This document shows, piece after piece, positions 17,610 through 26,842 of a stretch of DNA of 45,538 nt. Source of the stretch: Verrucomicrobiota bacterium (GTDB taxonomy: Bacteria; Verrucomicrobiota; Verrucomicrobiia; JAWXBN01). Numbering within the stretch: position 1 is the first letter of the stretch; every line of letters begins with the position of its first letter. The translations under genes were made by a program, and so were the position numbers. Where the stretch lies: the NCBI GenBank assembly GCA_034440155.1, contig JAWXBN010000098.1, positions 1-45,538 on the forward strand, written 5' to 3'. The notes below the pieces were generated by a model that was given only the letters and a program-made list of their open reading frames with translations, was not told where the DNA came from and did not search any database.

Positions 17610-19058
17610 ATGTCAGTCCGTCTTTTTGATACACTTAAGCGTGAAGTTCGTCCCTTGGAGGAAACTCAATCCGGGGAATTCCTCTATTATTGCTGTGGAC
17701 CTACGGTTTATGGCCCCGCCCACATCGGCAATTTCCGGACTTTCCTGATTCAGGATGTGCTCCGCCGAGTCTTAGAGGTTTCCGGTTTTTCCGTCAAACA
17801 TGTCCGGAACCTGACGGATGTGGATGATAAGACTATCCGTCATTCCCAGTCCCAAGGGAAAACGCTTGGGGAATTCACAGATTACTGGACAGGTTTTTTT
17901 CATCAGGATTGTACAGAGCTTAATATCCTGACTCCCCATGTCGAGCCCAGCGCGGTCAAAACGATTCCCGAGCAAATTGCGATGATTGAAAAGCTCATGC
18001 AATCGGGCTTTGCCTACGCAGGCCAGGACGGATCGGTTTATTTTAAGATTAATGCCTTTAAAACCTACGGACGCCTGTCCCATTTACAACAGAGGGAGAT
18101 CCAGGTCGGTGCATCGGCATTTGGTGCCGGTGATGCGGATGAATATACTAAGGATAACGCCTCGGATTTTGCACTTTGGAAATCACATAAGCCCGAGGAC
18201 GGGGCCAACGGCTGGGAAGCTCCTTGGGGTAAAGGCCGTCCGGGCTGGCATATCGAGTGCAGTGCCATGTGTAAACATTATCTAGGGGATACGATCGATT
18301 TGCATTCCGGGGGCGAGGATCTTGTTTTTCCCCATCATGAGAATGAAATCGCCCAGAGCGAGGCGGCTAATGGTGTGGAATTCTGCCGGCATTGGTTCCA
18401 TATCGCCCACCTGATGGTGGATGGGGCAAAAATGAGTAAGAGCCTAGGGAATCTCTATACCCTCGACGATATTAAAAAACGCGGTTTTACCGCTAATGAA
18501 ATGCGTTATGTCCTGATCAGCGGCTTTTACCGCCAGCCGTTGAATTTCACCTTTGACTCGATGCATGCCGCTAGCAGTGCCTTGGGCAAATTGCGTAAGA
18601 TGGCCGAGCAAGTTGCACTAGTGGCTGATGAAAAGATCGATCTTGTTTTAAATTTCCGCCCTCAAAAACAATTTATTTATGCCGGTGAATTTGTCGATTT
18701 TTGGATGTCATTACAGGATGACTTGAATATTCCCAAAGCCCTTGGTGGCCTTTTTACGGGGGTGAAAAAAGTCGAGGATGCTTTAAAGTCGGGCACTCTC
18801 ACCCAAGACGCTGCGAAACTCATCCTTTTGGATCTCGGGCAGGCTCTTTATGCTTTGGGACTACATTTGCCTGAGGCGAAGGGGGAAATAAATGTCGTTG
18901 CCGAAATCCCCGAGGATGTGCAGCAACTTGCGCAGGGGCGCTGGGATGCTAAACAATCCAAGGACTGGGCTAAAGCGGACGAAATCCGTAAGCTACTCGA
19001 CGGGATGGGGTGGATTATTAAAGACCGTAAGGATGGATTTGATATAGTAGCGAAATGA
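17610..19058 (+). CDS. cysS: Cysteinyl-tRNA synthetase
   Basis: Class I aminoacyl-tRNA synthetase that charges tRNA-Cys. The 482 residues are near the usual length (E. coli 461). The HIGH-type motif is HIGN at 38-41, the KMSKS loop is AKMSKSLGN near 272, and the zinc ligands are Cys29, the cysteine of WHIECSAM and the pair in FPHHENEIAQSE. No clear ribosome-binding site is seen before the ATG. Two GCAAATTGC copies (17972, 18586) and the variant GCAACTTGC (18923) lie within it. Its cognate tRNA-Cys gene is at 38.0 kb in the same window. Confidence 0.97.
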   Translation: MSVRLFDTLKREVRPLEETQSGEFLYYCCGPTVYGPAHIGNFRTFLIQDVLRRVLEVSGFSVKHVRNLTDVDDKTIRHSQSQGKTLGEFTDYWTGFFHQDCTELNILTPHVEPSAVKTIPEQIAMIEKLMQSGFAYAGQDGSVYFKINAFKTYGRLSHLQQREIQVGASAFGAGDADEYTKDNASDFALWKSHKPEDGANGWEAPWGKGRPGWHIECSAMCKHYLGDTIDLHSGGEDLVFPHHENEIAQSEAANGVEFCRHWFHIAHLMVDGAKMSKSLGNLYTLDDIKKRGFTANEMRYVLISGFYRQPLNFTFDSMHAASSALGKLRKMAEQVALVADEKIDLVLNFRPQKQFIYAGEFVDFWMSLQDDLNIPKALGGLFTGVKKVEDALKSGTLTQDAAKLILLDLGQALYALGLHLPEAKGEINVVAEIPEDVQQLAQGRWDAKQSKDWAKADEIRKLLDGMGWIIKDRKDGFDIVAK

Positions 19059-19132
19059 TGTCGCCTTTTTACTGGGGGAAAATAGCCATTCCTTTAGAAG
19101 AAACTGATTGATTAGAACGGAGATTTAAACTC

Positions 19133-20515
19133 ATGAAAACTTACGATTTTATCGTTATTGGAGGGGGAAGTGCCGGGTATGCCGCTGCGCGGACGGCCCG
19201 GGAATATACGGATGCAGTCGCGATTATCGATGGGGCCAAAGAGCTCAGTGGACTGTGCATTTTGCGAGGGTGTATGCCCTCGAAGACACTGATTTATTCT
19301 GCTGAGATCCTGCACCTCGCCCAAAAAGGCAAACTATTTGGTTTAGACATTCCGGAGGCCGCCGCAGACATGCGCAAATTGCACGAGCGTAAATCGCGAA
19401 TTGTCGGGGAGTTTGCAGGGTATCGGCAGGAACAGATTACATCCGGACGTTTTGATTTTTACCCGTCCTACGCGCGTTTTGTTTCACCAAATGAAATCGA
19501 GCTCACTGATGGTACCCGGCTGGCGGGAAAGAGGTTTTTTATCTCGACGGGCTCGACGGTCAGTGTGCCTCCGATTTCAGGCTTGTCTACTGTTCCCTTC
19601 TGGACGAGTGATCATATCCTAGATTTGGATTTTATCCCGGAGTCGGTGATTGTGTTAGGCGGTGGAGTGGTGGCTTGCGAACTCGCCCAGTACCTCGCCC
19701 GGATTGGTTCCCGTGTCACGCAGATCCAGAGGAGTGAACACATTCTCAAGGAGACAACCCCGGAAGCTGCCGAAGTCATCGAAAAAGCATTCACGGATGA
19801 GGGAATGGCTCTTTTTACTGGGACACAAATCGAGAAAATCAATTATTCCGATGATCAGTTCACGGTTGTTTTTAATCACCTGGGGAAACTATCCACACAA
19901 AAAGCAAAGTATCTCTTTAATGCGCTGGGCCGTGAGGCCGCGACGAAAGGTTTGAATCTTGATGCTGCCGAGATCAAGCTCAGGGCCAACGGCAAGATTG
20001 ACGCCAATGAGTACCAGCAAACCAGCAATGCCGCAGTTTATGCGGGTGGAGACTGCACGGGGCCTTACGAGATTGTCCATATCGCGATCCAGCAGGGTGA
20101 AGTGGCCGGGAAACACGCCCTAGGACAAATCACGACTCCCATGAATTATAACAATTTGCTCAGTGTAGTCTTTACCGATCCTCAAGTGGCCCTCTGTGGC
20201 ACTACGGAAAAAGATCTCAAGAAAAAAGGGATTCCTTACATTTCGGCCAGTTATCCCTTTGATGATCACGGCAAGTCCATCCTGATGGAGGCCAAGCGGG
20301 GTTATGTCAAAGTCATTGCTCATGCACAGACAGGCAAATTACTCGGTGCGGAAATCGTCGGTAAAGATGCCGGTGAATTGATCCATATTTTCTCCACTGC
20401 CATTGCCCTCGGGGCCACGGCCGCTGACATGGTGAAAGCGCCTTGGTATCATCCGACCTTGGCAGAGATCGTGACCTATCCACTGGAAGAGATTGCCGAG
20501 AAGATTTTGTCTTAA
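19133..20515 (+). CDS. Dihydrolipoamide dehydrogenase-like flavoprotein disulfide reductase
   Basis: A class I pyridine-nucleotide-disulfide oxidoreductase of 460 residues. FAD-binding GGGSAGYAA is at 10-18, the redox-active pair is Cys42 and Cys47 in CILRGCMPSK, the NAD(P)-binding motif is VLGGGVVACELAQYLARIGS, and the C-terminal catalytic base lies in YHPTLAEI. The usual dehydrogenase signature GGTCLNRGCIPSK is altered to LSGLCILRGCMPSK, and no pyruvate, 2-oxoglutarate or glycine-cleavage partner genes are nearby, so the electron acceptor is open; mercuric-reductase-like or other thiol reductases of the family are alternatives. GGAG precedes the ATG at a suitable distance, 74 bases after cysS. 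Confidence 0.85.
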   Translation: MKTYDFIVIGGGSAGYAAARTAREYTDAVAIIDGAKELSGLCILRGCMPSKTLIYSAEILHLAQKGKLFGLDIPEAAADMRKLHERKSRIVGEFAGYRQEQITSGRFDFYPSYARFVSPNEIELTDGTRLAGKRFFISTGSTVSVPPISGLSTVPFWTSDHILDLDFIPESVIVLGGGVVACELAQYLARIGSRVTQIQRSEHILKETTPEAAEVIEKAFTDEGMALFTGTQIEKINYSDDQFTVVFNHLGKLSTQKAKYLFNALGREAATKGLNLDAAEIKLRANGKIDANEYQQTSNAAVYAGGDCTGPYEIVHIAIQQGEVAGKHALGQITTPMNYNNLLSVVFTDPQVALCGTTEKDLKKKGIPYISASYPFDDHGKSILMEAKRGYVKVIAHAQTGKLLGAEIVGKDAGELIHIFSTAIALGATAADMVKAPWYHPTLAEIVTYPLEEIAEKILS

Positions 20516-20818
20516 TGGCCTTTTTCCCTTGAAAAGCGATTTGCTTCGCTAGCCGGAGTGGCAGTAAAAATTCAAGGTTAATCAGGGATGGAATGTCTAT
20601 TCTCTAAGGAAAGTATCCCCGGATCAAGGCGGCTATCTTCTGGCATGAAAAATGGCAGAATGAGGACGAATCCTACAGTAATCTCAGGGTGGACTCTTCC
20701 AAGGGGGGCCCTCGATACCTATCGGGGCGGGATGACAAATTCTTTTTGGCTGGGGCGTTGATCTTTCGACGGTGTGGGTTTCCTTGACGGCATTTGTGTG
20801 ACGCTTTAAGCAAGATGG
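20516..20818. other. Intergenic stretch before aroB, no gene seen
   Basis: About 300 GC-rich bases. A short frame from 20645 (MKNGRMRTNPTVISGW) has no recognisable product. The stretch can form a hairpin at about 20709-20727 (CGATA/TATCG, with CCC/GGG outside and one bulged base) and a smaller one near 20757-20771. A structured leader of aroB is conceivable, but no known riboswitch, SRP RNA or 6S RNA core is visible. Confidence 0.35.
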
Positions 20819-21895
20819 ATGCAGCAAATTGTTCCAGTCAAACTCGGGTCGCGTTCCTATGACATCCATATCGGTGCGGGTGTTTCCGCGCAAATTGCGG
20901 ATGTCCTTAAACAACAGGCATTTTTTAAGAGGGGGATGATCGTCACCGACCAGAGGGTTTCAGGCCTCTACCTGAGGAAGATCAGGAAGACCTTGTCTGA
21001 AGCCGGATACGAGACGGGTGAATATATCCTTCCTCCGGGGGAAACAAGCAAAACCCTTTCGTACTGTGAAAAAGTCTTGAGCCAAATGGCCAAAGATAAT
21101 CTGGAGAGGAACTCATTTATTATTGCCTTGGGCGGTGGTGTGATCGGGGATCTAGCTGGTTTTGTCGCCTCCTGTTACCTCAGGGGCATCCGTTTTGTCC
21201 ATATCCCCACGACTTTACTGGCGATGGTGGATTCATCTGTGGGCGGGAAAACAGGGGTGAATCTCCCCGAGGGCAAGAATCTTGTCGGTGCTTTTTACCA
21301 ACCCGTCAGTGTCCTCGCCGATCTGGATATGCTGAAGAGCCTTTCCGATAGGGAATTCTCCGCTGGCATGGCTGAAGTGATCAAGTACGGGGTGATCCGG
21401 GATAAACCTTTTTTCTATTTCCTCGAAAAGAACATCGAGAAAATCAAAGATAAAGATTTGGAAACCCTTACTGAGATCGTTAAGCGTTGTTGCGAGATTA
21501 AAGCAGAAGTGGTCTCCGAGGATGAGCATGAAACAACAGGGTTACGCGAGATTTTAAATTTCGGCCATACGATCGGCCACGGCATCGAAGCGGTCGGGGG
21601 GTATGGCAAATTGCTCCATGGTGAGGCCATCGCCGTCGGGATGGTCTTGGAGGCGAAATTAGCTGCCGAAAAGCTGGGCTTCTCCGCTGACGCATCGAAC
21701 CGCCTACGCAAATTGCTGGAGGCTTTTGACCTACCGACAAAGATTCCAGCTGTGGACAAGGGGCTTTTACTCCGTTCCATGGCCCGGGATAAAAAAGTCC
21801 GTGACGGGAAATTGCGTTTTTCTATTCCTGAGGATTTCGGGGCGACTGCCACCGGGATTGAATTCAGCGAGGATGAAGTCCGCAGGGTTATATAA
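20819..21895 (+). CDS. aroB: 3-Dehydroquinate synthase
   Basis: Second enzyme of the shikimate pathway: NAD- and zinc-dependent cyclisation of DAHP to 3-dehydroquinate. The 358 residues match the family. NAD-binding LGGGVIGDLAGFVAS, the PTTLLAMVDSSVGGKTGVN signature, the zinc-binding glutamate in MAEVIKYGVI and histidines in LNFGHTIGHGIE and LHGEAIAVGM are all present. Three GCAAATTGC copies fall inside (20890, 21606, 21708). dprA follows after 22 bases on the same strand, suggesting co-transcription. No other shikimate gene is in the window. Confidence 0.97.
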   Translation: MQQIVPVKLGSRSYDIHIGAGVSAQIADVLKQQAFFKRGMIVTDQRVSGLYLRKIRKTLSEAGYETGEYILPPGETSKTLSYCEKVLSQMAKDNLERNSFIIALGGGVIGDLAGFVASCYLRGIRFVHIPTTLLAMVDSSVGGKTGVNLPEGKNLVGAFYQPVSVLADLDMLKSLSDREFSAGMAEVIKYGVIRDKPFFYFLEKNIEKIKDKDLETLTEIVKRCCEIKAEVVSEDEHETTGLREILNFGHTIGHGIEAVGGYGKLLHGEAIAVGMVLEAKLAAEKLGFSADASNRLRKLLEAFDLPTKIPAVDKGLLLRSMARDKKVRDGKLRFSIPEDFGATATGIEFSEDEVRRVI

Positions 21896-21917
21896 TTCTT
21901 TTTTTAGGGCGGGGCTT

Positions 21918-23021
21918 ATGGATAAACGTGAAGCACTCTTGATTTTAAATTTGATCCCGCAGATCGGGCCGGTGCGTGTGCGCAAATTGCTCGAGCGTTT
22001 TGGGGAGCCAGCGGATATACTTGCGGCGAACCGCAAATCATTACAGGAAGTAAATGGTATCGGTGCGGAAATCGCGCAGAATATCATTGATTGGGAGAAA
22101 CATGTTGATTTGGAGGCTGAGCTCAACGCCGTGGAAAAGGCCGGGGCCCGCCTTCTCATTGAAGATGATGGAGAGTATCCCGGTAACCTGCGTGAGATTT
22201 ATGATCCCCCTTTGGTTCTTTATGTCATGGGCAAATTGCTCCCGCGTGATGACAAAGGAATAGCCGTGGTGGGCTCACGAGAGACCAGCAACTACGGGAT
22301 GGAGACCGCAAAGAAGCTTTCCTACCAAATGGCCTATTCAGGCGTGAGTGTCATCAGCGGCTTGGCCCGTGGGATCGATACCGCCGCTCATCAGGGGGCT
22401 CTGGCGGCAAAGGGACGGACTGTGGCGGTCATCGGTGCTGGGCTGAATCAAATTTATCCTCCAGAAAACCAGTCGCTAGCAGATAAGATTATCGAGACGG
22501 GATCAGCTGTGATTAGTGAATTCCCCATGAATGCGAAGCCCACCCCGCAGAATTTCCCCATGCGCAACCGTATCGTCAGTGGGATGAGTATGGGCACTCT
22601 TGTCGTCGAGGCGGATCTCAAAAGCGGGGCCCTCATTACCGCACGGATGGCCCTCGACCAAGGAAAATTGCTTTTTGCGGTCCCCGGTCGGATCGACAGC
22701 CTGCGTAGTCGGGGCTGCCACCAGTTGATCAAACAGGGCGCGAAACTTGTCGAGGATGTCGGGGATGTATTAAGCGAATTTGAGTTCCTTTTCCCGAAGG
22801 AAGACAATTCTGCCGGTGAAAAACCTGCCCTCGCACGGGCTGATCTCAGCGATAATGAAGCGTTGATTTATAAACTCATCGAAACCGACGAGGTGGATAT
22901 CGACACCCTGATCGAAAAAAGCAATTTGCCCAGCCCTACAGTCTCCGCCACCTTACTCGGGCTCGAGCTCAAACGTCTGGTGAAACAACTCCCCGGAAAA
23001 CGTTTTGTCCGTGTGGGTTAA
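21918..23021 (+). CDS. dprA: DNA-processing protein DprA (competence)
   Basis: Binds incoming single-stranded DNA during natural transformation and loads RecA. From ATG 21918 the product is 367 residues: a helix-hairpin-helix region (LIPQIGPVRVRKLL, VNGIGAEIAQNI) at about 8-60, the Rossmann-like DprA core at about 110-300 (VVGSRETSNYGMETAK, VISGLARGIDTAAHQGAL, FPMRNRIVSGMS, GALITARMALDQGK), and a winged-helix end (TLIEKSNLPSPTVSATLLGL). The frame extends upstream into aroB (to 21726), but that part is a shadow; AGGGCGGGG precedes the chosen ATG and the protein starts as the family does. Two GCAAATTGC and one GCAATTTGC copies lie inside. A decayed copy of its 3' end lies downstream. Confidence 0.96.
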   Translation: MDKREALLILNLIPQIGPVRVRKLLERFGEPADILAANRKSLQEVNGIGAEIAQNIIDWEKHVDLEAELNAVEKAGARLLIEDDGEYPGNLREIYDPPLVLYVMGKLLPRDDKGIAVVGSRETSNYGMETAKKLSYQMAYSGVSVISGLARGIDTAAHQGALAAKGRTVAVIGAGLNQIYPPENQSLADKIIETGSAVISEFPMNAKPTPQNFPMRNRIVSGMSMGTLVVEADLKSGALITARMALDQGKLLFAVPGRIDSLRSRGCHQLIKQGAKLVEDVGDVLSEFEFLFPKEDNSAGEKPALARADLSDNEALIYKLIETDEVDIDTLIEKSNLPSPTVSATLLGLELKRLVKQLPGKRFVRVG

Positions 23022-23092
23022 AGTTTGTATTTTGCTCAGTCGCGTGGAAATGAAGGGTGCCGGGGGAGTTACGTATATTACCCGGGAATTTT

Positions 23093-23151
23093 GATCCGAA
23101 AAAAGCAACTTGCCCAGTCGGATGGTGTCCGCTACCTTGCACGGGCTCGAG
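23093..23151 (+). pseudogene. Decayed duplicate of the dprA 3' segment
   Basis: The 59 bases here align with dprA 22910-22967: both read GATC(C)GAAAAAAGCAA, then T or C, then TTGCCCAG, a diverged patch, TCCGC, ACCTT and CGGGCTCGAG. About three quarters of positions agree. One inserted C breaks the reading frame of the winged-helix segment (LIEKSNLP becomes LIRKKQLA). The 9-base motif GCAATTTGC of dprA appears here as GCAACTTGC (23105). The rest of the 259 bases between dprA and topB shows no gene. Confidence 0.6.
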
Positions 23152-23280
23152 TCGATGCGTTAGATTCAGGTTTTTGCCTGTCAAATGCCTCTGTGGAGCG
23201 AGAATTAGCGAATATAAAAGACCGTATATTCCCTATTGTCTTGAGACAAGGGGTGACGGGATAAGAGGAATTTTCAGATC

Positions 23281-25854
23281 ATGGGTAAAACACTTGTCAT
23301 AGCGGAAAAACCGAGCGTTGCCGCCGATATCACGAAGGCTTTGGGCGGCTTCAAAAAGGAAAAAGACTTTTTTGAAAGTGATCACATGGTCGTGACATCT
23401 GCCATCGGCCACTTGGTCGAGCTTTGCCTGTCTCCAGAACTTGAGAAGAAACGTGGTAAATGGAGTTTTGAGAATCTCCCCGTCATTCCAGAGGCATTTT
23501 CCCTGCGCCCGATTGAAAAAACAGAGGCCCGGTTCAAACTGTTGAGTAAATTACTCAAGCGCAAGGATATTGATGACGTCATTAATGCATGTGACTCGGG
23601 GCGTGAAGGGGAGCTGATCTTCCGTTACATCACGCAGTTAGCCAAAAGTCAAAAGCCTGTGAGACGTTTGTGGCTCCGGTCCATGACCAAAAATGCGATT
23701 TGCGACGGGTTTGAAAAATTACGTAACGGTGAAGAGCTCGATCACCTCGCCGATGCTGCTGTGTGCCGTTCGGAATCCGATTGGCTCATCGGGATCAATG
23801 GCACCCGCGCCTTTACCGCGCTCGTCTCCAAAGGGGGGGGATTTCACCTCACGACTGTGGGACGCGTACAGACCCCGACCCTAGCCATTCTCGTCGACCG
23901 CGAAGCTAAAATCCGGAGGTTCGAGGCGAAAACTTATTGGGAAGTCCACGCCCTTTTCAAGGCAGAGGCTGGGACTTATGAGGGCCGGTGGTTTGATGAA
24001 GGATTTAAGAAGCCTGCCCAGGAAGAAGGCGATGATGAGGTGAATCATGCCCGTGCTGAGCGCCTGTGGGATATAAAGAAGGCTGAGGCGATCCGTTCCA
24101 AATGCGAGGGGAAACCTGGCATCACCGAAGAGTCGAAGAAACCAGCCTCACAAATGCCTCCCTTGTTATACGATCTGACCTCGTTGCAGCGTGAGGCGAA
24201 TAAACGTTTTGGACTTTCGGCTAAACGCACATTGCAAATTGCACAAGCCCTTTACGAGAGACACAAGGTCATTACATATCCGAGGACCGATTCTCGTGCC
24301 TTGCCTGAAGATTATATCGAGGTCGTGAACCAAACGATGGGGATGCTCAAAGGGACATCATCTTTTGGACAGTATGCAGCCGAGGCATTAAATAAAAAAA
24401 TGATCCATCCGAATAAACGGATATTTAATAATGCTAAAATCTCGGATCACTTTGCCATTATCCCCACGACGACCGCAGCGGTAAAGCTCGAGGAATTCGA
24501 GTACAAGGTCTATGACATGATCACGCGCCGGTTTATTGCGGTTTTTTTCCCAGCAGCACAATTTGAAATCACCACCCGGATCACCCGGGTCGAAAGTGAA
24601 CCCTTTAAGACCGAAGGTAAAGTGCTTGTGGAGCCCGGTTGGCTAGCGGTTTACGGGCGCACGGTTCAAAACGCCGAGTCTCCGGATGAAGACGAGGATG
24701 AGAAGGAAAAGTCGATTATCCCTGTCGGCGACGGGAAAAATGTCCAAACCCAAAATATCGATGTGCTGGAAGCCCTGACAAAACCCCCGGCCCGTTATTC
24801 GGAAGCCACCCTATTATCCGCGATGGAAGGGGCGGGTAAATTTGTCGAGGATGATGATCTCCGTGAGGCCATGAGTGAAAAAGGCATCGGGACCCCGGCT
24901 ACACGTGCCGCGATTATTGACGGCCTTATTTATGAGCAATACATCCGCCGTGATGGGCGCGAGCTCATCCCGACGACCAAGGGCATTACCCTGATCTCGC
25001 TTCTGAGAGGGATTAATATTCCGACCCTTTGCTCCCCCGAAATGACGGGAGGATGGGAGCATAAACTTAAACGGATGGAAAAGGGCGAGTTTACTCGCCA
25101 AGAATTCATGCGCGAGATTTCCAGCCTGACCAGCGAGATTGTGGAAAAAGCTCGGAATACCACGAGTATTGAAGATATCGCTGGGGAATTCGTCACTTTA
25201 AAGACTCCTTGTCCGAAATGCGGAGGCACGGTGAAAGAAAACCTCCGGACATTCAAATGTCTGGCTTGTGATTTTGTCATCTGGAAAAGTATTTCAGGGC
25301 GCACATGGGAGCCTGTCGAGGTGGAGGAGTTAATTGAGAAAAAACAGGTCGGGCCCCTTTCCGGATTCAAGAGTAAAATGGGACGCCCCTTCTCGGCTTT
25401 GATTAAATTAAATGCTGAGAACAAATCAGAGTTTGTCTTTGAAGGTGGACCTAATGGTGAGAGTGGCGAGCAGGAATATGATTTTTCCAGCCAGGAATCC
25501 CTCGGGAAATGTCCGGTTTGCACATCGAATGTCTATGAAACACCCGTCAGCTATGTTTGCGAAAAAGCGGTAGGCAAGGACAAGTCCTGCACTTTCCGTT
25601 CCGGCAAAATGATTTTGCAACAACCACTGGATATCCTCCAGATGCGCAAATTGCTTTCGGAGGGGAAAACAGATTTCTTGCCAAAATTCATTTCCACAAA
25701 GACTAAACGCCCGTTTGCAGCCTTGCTTAAAATAGGGAAGGGCGGCAAGACGGAGTTTGAATTCGCCCCCCGCGAGAAAAAGCCTAAGGGCGGCAAAAAA
25801 GTCGTTTCAAAAACTAATGAAGAAGCAGTCGCCGCACCTACCGAAAACCCCTAA
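23281..25854 (+). CDS. topB: Type IA DNA topoisomerase (TopB/topoisomerase III-like)
   Basis: A DNA strand-passing enzyme that relaxes or decatenates DNA through a 5'-phosphotyrosine intermediate. The 857 residues contain the Toprim domain (LVIAEKPSVAADI, DSGREGELIFRY with acidic residues near 105-111), the active-site tyrosine in TYPRTDSRALPEDY (about Tyr333), and the DEAD-less core typical of TopB rather than TopA. After about residue 620 come two cysteine-rich units (CPKCGGTV-CLAC and CPVCTSNV-C-C), each followed by a block of the form RPF-ALIKL-K-EFVFE, resembling the C-terminal domain of Toprim-type TopB homologues. This tail is about 200 residues longer than E. coli TopB. AGAGGAA precedes the ATG. 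Its end overlaps the possible xer start. Confidence 0.92.
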   Translation: MGKTLVIAEKPSVAADITKALGGFKKEKDFFESDHMVVTSAIGHLVELCLSPELEKKRGKWSFENLPVIPEAFSLRPIEKTEARFKLLSKLLKRKDIDDVINACDSGREGELIFRYITQLAKSQKPVRRLWLRSMTKNAICDGFEKLRNGEELDHLADAAVCRSESDWLIGINGTRAFTALVSKGGGFHLTTVGRVQTPTLAILVDREAKIRRFEAKTYWEVHALFKAEAGTYEGRWFDEGFKKPAQEEGDDEVNHARAERLWDIKKAEAIRSKCEGKPGITEESKKPASQMPPLLYDLTSLQREANKRFGLSAKRTLQIAQALYERHKVITYPRTDSRALPEDYIEVVNQTMGMLKGTSSFGQYAAEALNKKMIHPNKRIFNNAKISDHFAIIPTTTAAVKLEEFEYKVYDMITRRFIAVFFPAAQFEITTRITRVESEPFKTEGKVLVEPGWLAVYGRTVQNAESPDEDEDEKEKSIIPVGDGKNVQTQNIDVLEALTKPPARYSEATLLSAMEGAGKFVEDDDLREAMSEKGIGTPATRAAIIDGLIYEQYIRRDGRELIPTTKGITLISLLRGINIPTLCSPEMTGGWEHKLKRMEKGEFTRQEFMREISSLTSEIVEKARNTTSIEDIAGEFVTLKTPCPKCGGTVKENLRTFKCLACDFVIWKSISGRTWEPVEVEELIEKKQVGPLSGFKSKMGRPFSALIKLNAENKSEFVFEGGPNGESGEQEYDFSSQESLGKCPVCTSNVYETPVSYVCEKAVGKDKSCTFRSGKMILQQPLDILQMRKLLSEGKTDFLPKFISTKTKRPFAALLKIGKGGKTEFEFAPREKKPKGGKKVVSKTNEEAVAAPTENP

Positions 25855-26842
25855 CGTGCCGTCACCCTTGGAGCCGACGACACACCAAGGGATTGATCCG
25901 CTTCACGAGGCGTTTCTCGGGTACATGAATCTGGAAAGGGGGGCTTCTGAAAAGACATTGAGGAATTACAGGCAAAACATCCTGGAGTTCGTGATTTGGT
26001 ATGAAGCGACTTACCGGAAGAAACCCGATTGGGAGACGCTGACCCTCCATGATTTCCGTTTTTACCTCTCTGAAATAAGCGGGAAACTCGCGCGGGCGAC
26101 GGTTTTACTCAGGCTCTCGGGATTACGCTCGTTCTATAAGTACCTCATCAGGTCGAAGCGTTTGACGGAAAATCCCCTGCGCAATTTGCGCTCGCCAAAA
26201 AAAACGAGGGGGTTACCGGTTTTTTTGAATCATACCCAGATCGAAAAACTGCTCAACGCACCGTTAGAGATGATGGCCGCCGCACAAGCGCAAATGATCA
26301 AGCCAGCGACCGGCCAGAAGAAAAAACAAGGACGTCCGAGTAGCCCTGTGTTAGCCCTGAGGGATGCAGCTTGGTTAGAGTTATTTTATAGCAGCGGGTT
26401 ACGTATTAGTGAATTAGTGAATCTCCGGCGGCAGGATCTGGATGAATCGGCAGAAGTCGTGCGGGTAATGGGTAAGGGTGCAAAAGAAAGAATGGTGCCA
26501 GTCGGTGAGCCTGCAATCAAGGCACTGGAAAAATATTGGGTCCAGGCCGGGCAACCTAAAGGTGATGAGTTTATTTTCTCTGCAAAATCACGAAAACCCT
26601 TAAGTGTATTATCCGTGCAAACAAGGTTGAAAAAATATTTGGCATTTGCGGGGATTGATCCAAAGGTCACCCCCCACAAATTGCGCCATTCATTTGCGAC
26701 ACATTTGCTCCAGAACGGGGCAGATTTACGGAGTGTCCAAGAAATGCTTGGTCATAAAAGCCTGGCCGCCACCCAGGTGTATACCCATCTGACCCCGGAA
26801 CGCATGAAAAAAGTTTACGATCAAACCCATCCACGCGCATGA
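25817..26842 (+). CDS. Tyrosine recombinase of the XerC/XerD family
   Basis: A site-specific tyrosine recombinase, probably resolving chromosome dimers at dif. The N-terminal SAM-like domain (FLGYMNLERGASEKTLRNYRQ) and catalytic domain are complete: Arg in SSGLRISELVNL, Lys in VMGKGAKERMVPVG, HKLRHSFATHLL, His in LGHKSLAAT and Tyr in QVYTHLT. A Lys/Gln/Pro-rich insertion of about 25 residues (AQAQMIKPATGQKKKQGRP) separates the two halves and is unusual. Start choices are ATG 25817, inside the topB end, or GTG 25856 directly after the topB stop; the latter fits XerC/D N-termini equally well. It overlaps waaA by four bases (ATGA). Which of XerC or XerD it represents cannot be settled here. Confidence 0.9.
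   Translation: MKKQSPHLPKTPNVPSPLEPTTHQGIDPLHEAFLGYMNLERGASEKTLRNYRQNILEFVIWYEATYRKKPDWETLTLHDFRFYLSEISGKLARATVLLRLSGLRSFYKYLIRSKRLTENPLRNLRSPKKTRGLPVFLNHTQIEKLLNAPLEMMAAAQAQMIKPATGQKKKQGRPSSPVLALRDAAWLELFYSSGLRISELVNLRRQDLDESAEVVRVMGKGAKERMVPVGEPAIKALEKYWVQAGQPKGDEFIFSAKSRKPLSVLSVQTRLKKYLAFAGIDPKVTPHKLRHSFATHLLQNGADLRSVQEMLGHKSLAATQVYTHLTPERMKKVYDQTHPRA

Noticed and set aside
20516-20818. Structured RNA (SRP RNA, 6S RNA or riboswitch) before aroB
   Set aside because: Local hairpins can be drawn, but the conserved SRP loop or any known riboswitch core is not visible.
21726-21917. N-terminal extension of DprA
   Set aside because: The frame overlaps the coding end of aroB and its residues do not resemble the family; ATG 21918 fits.
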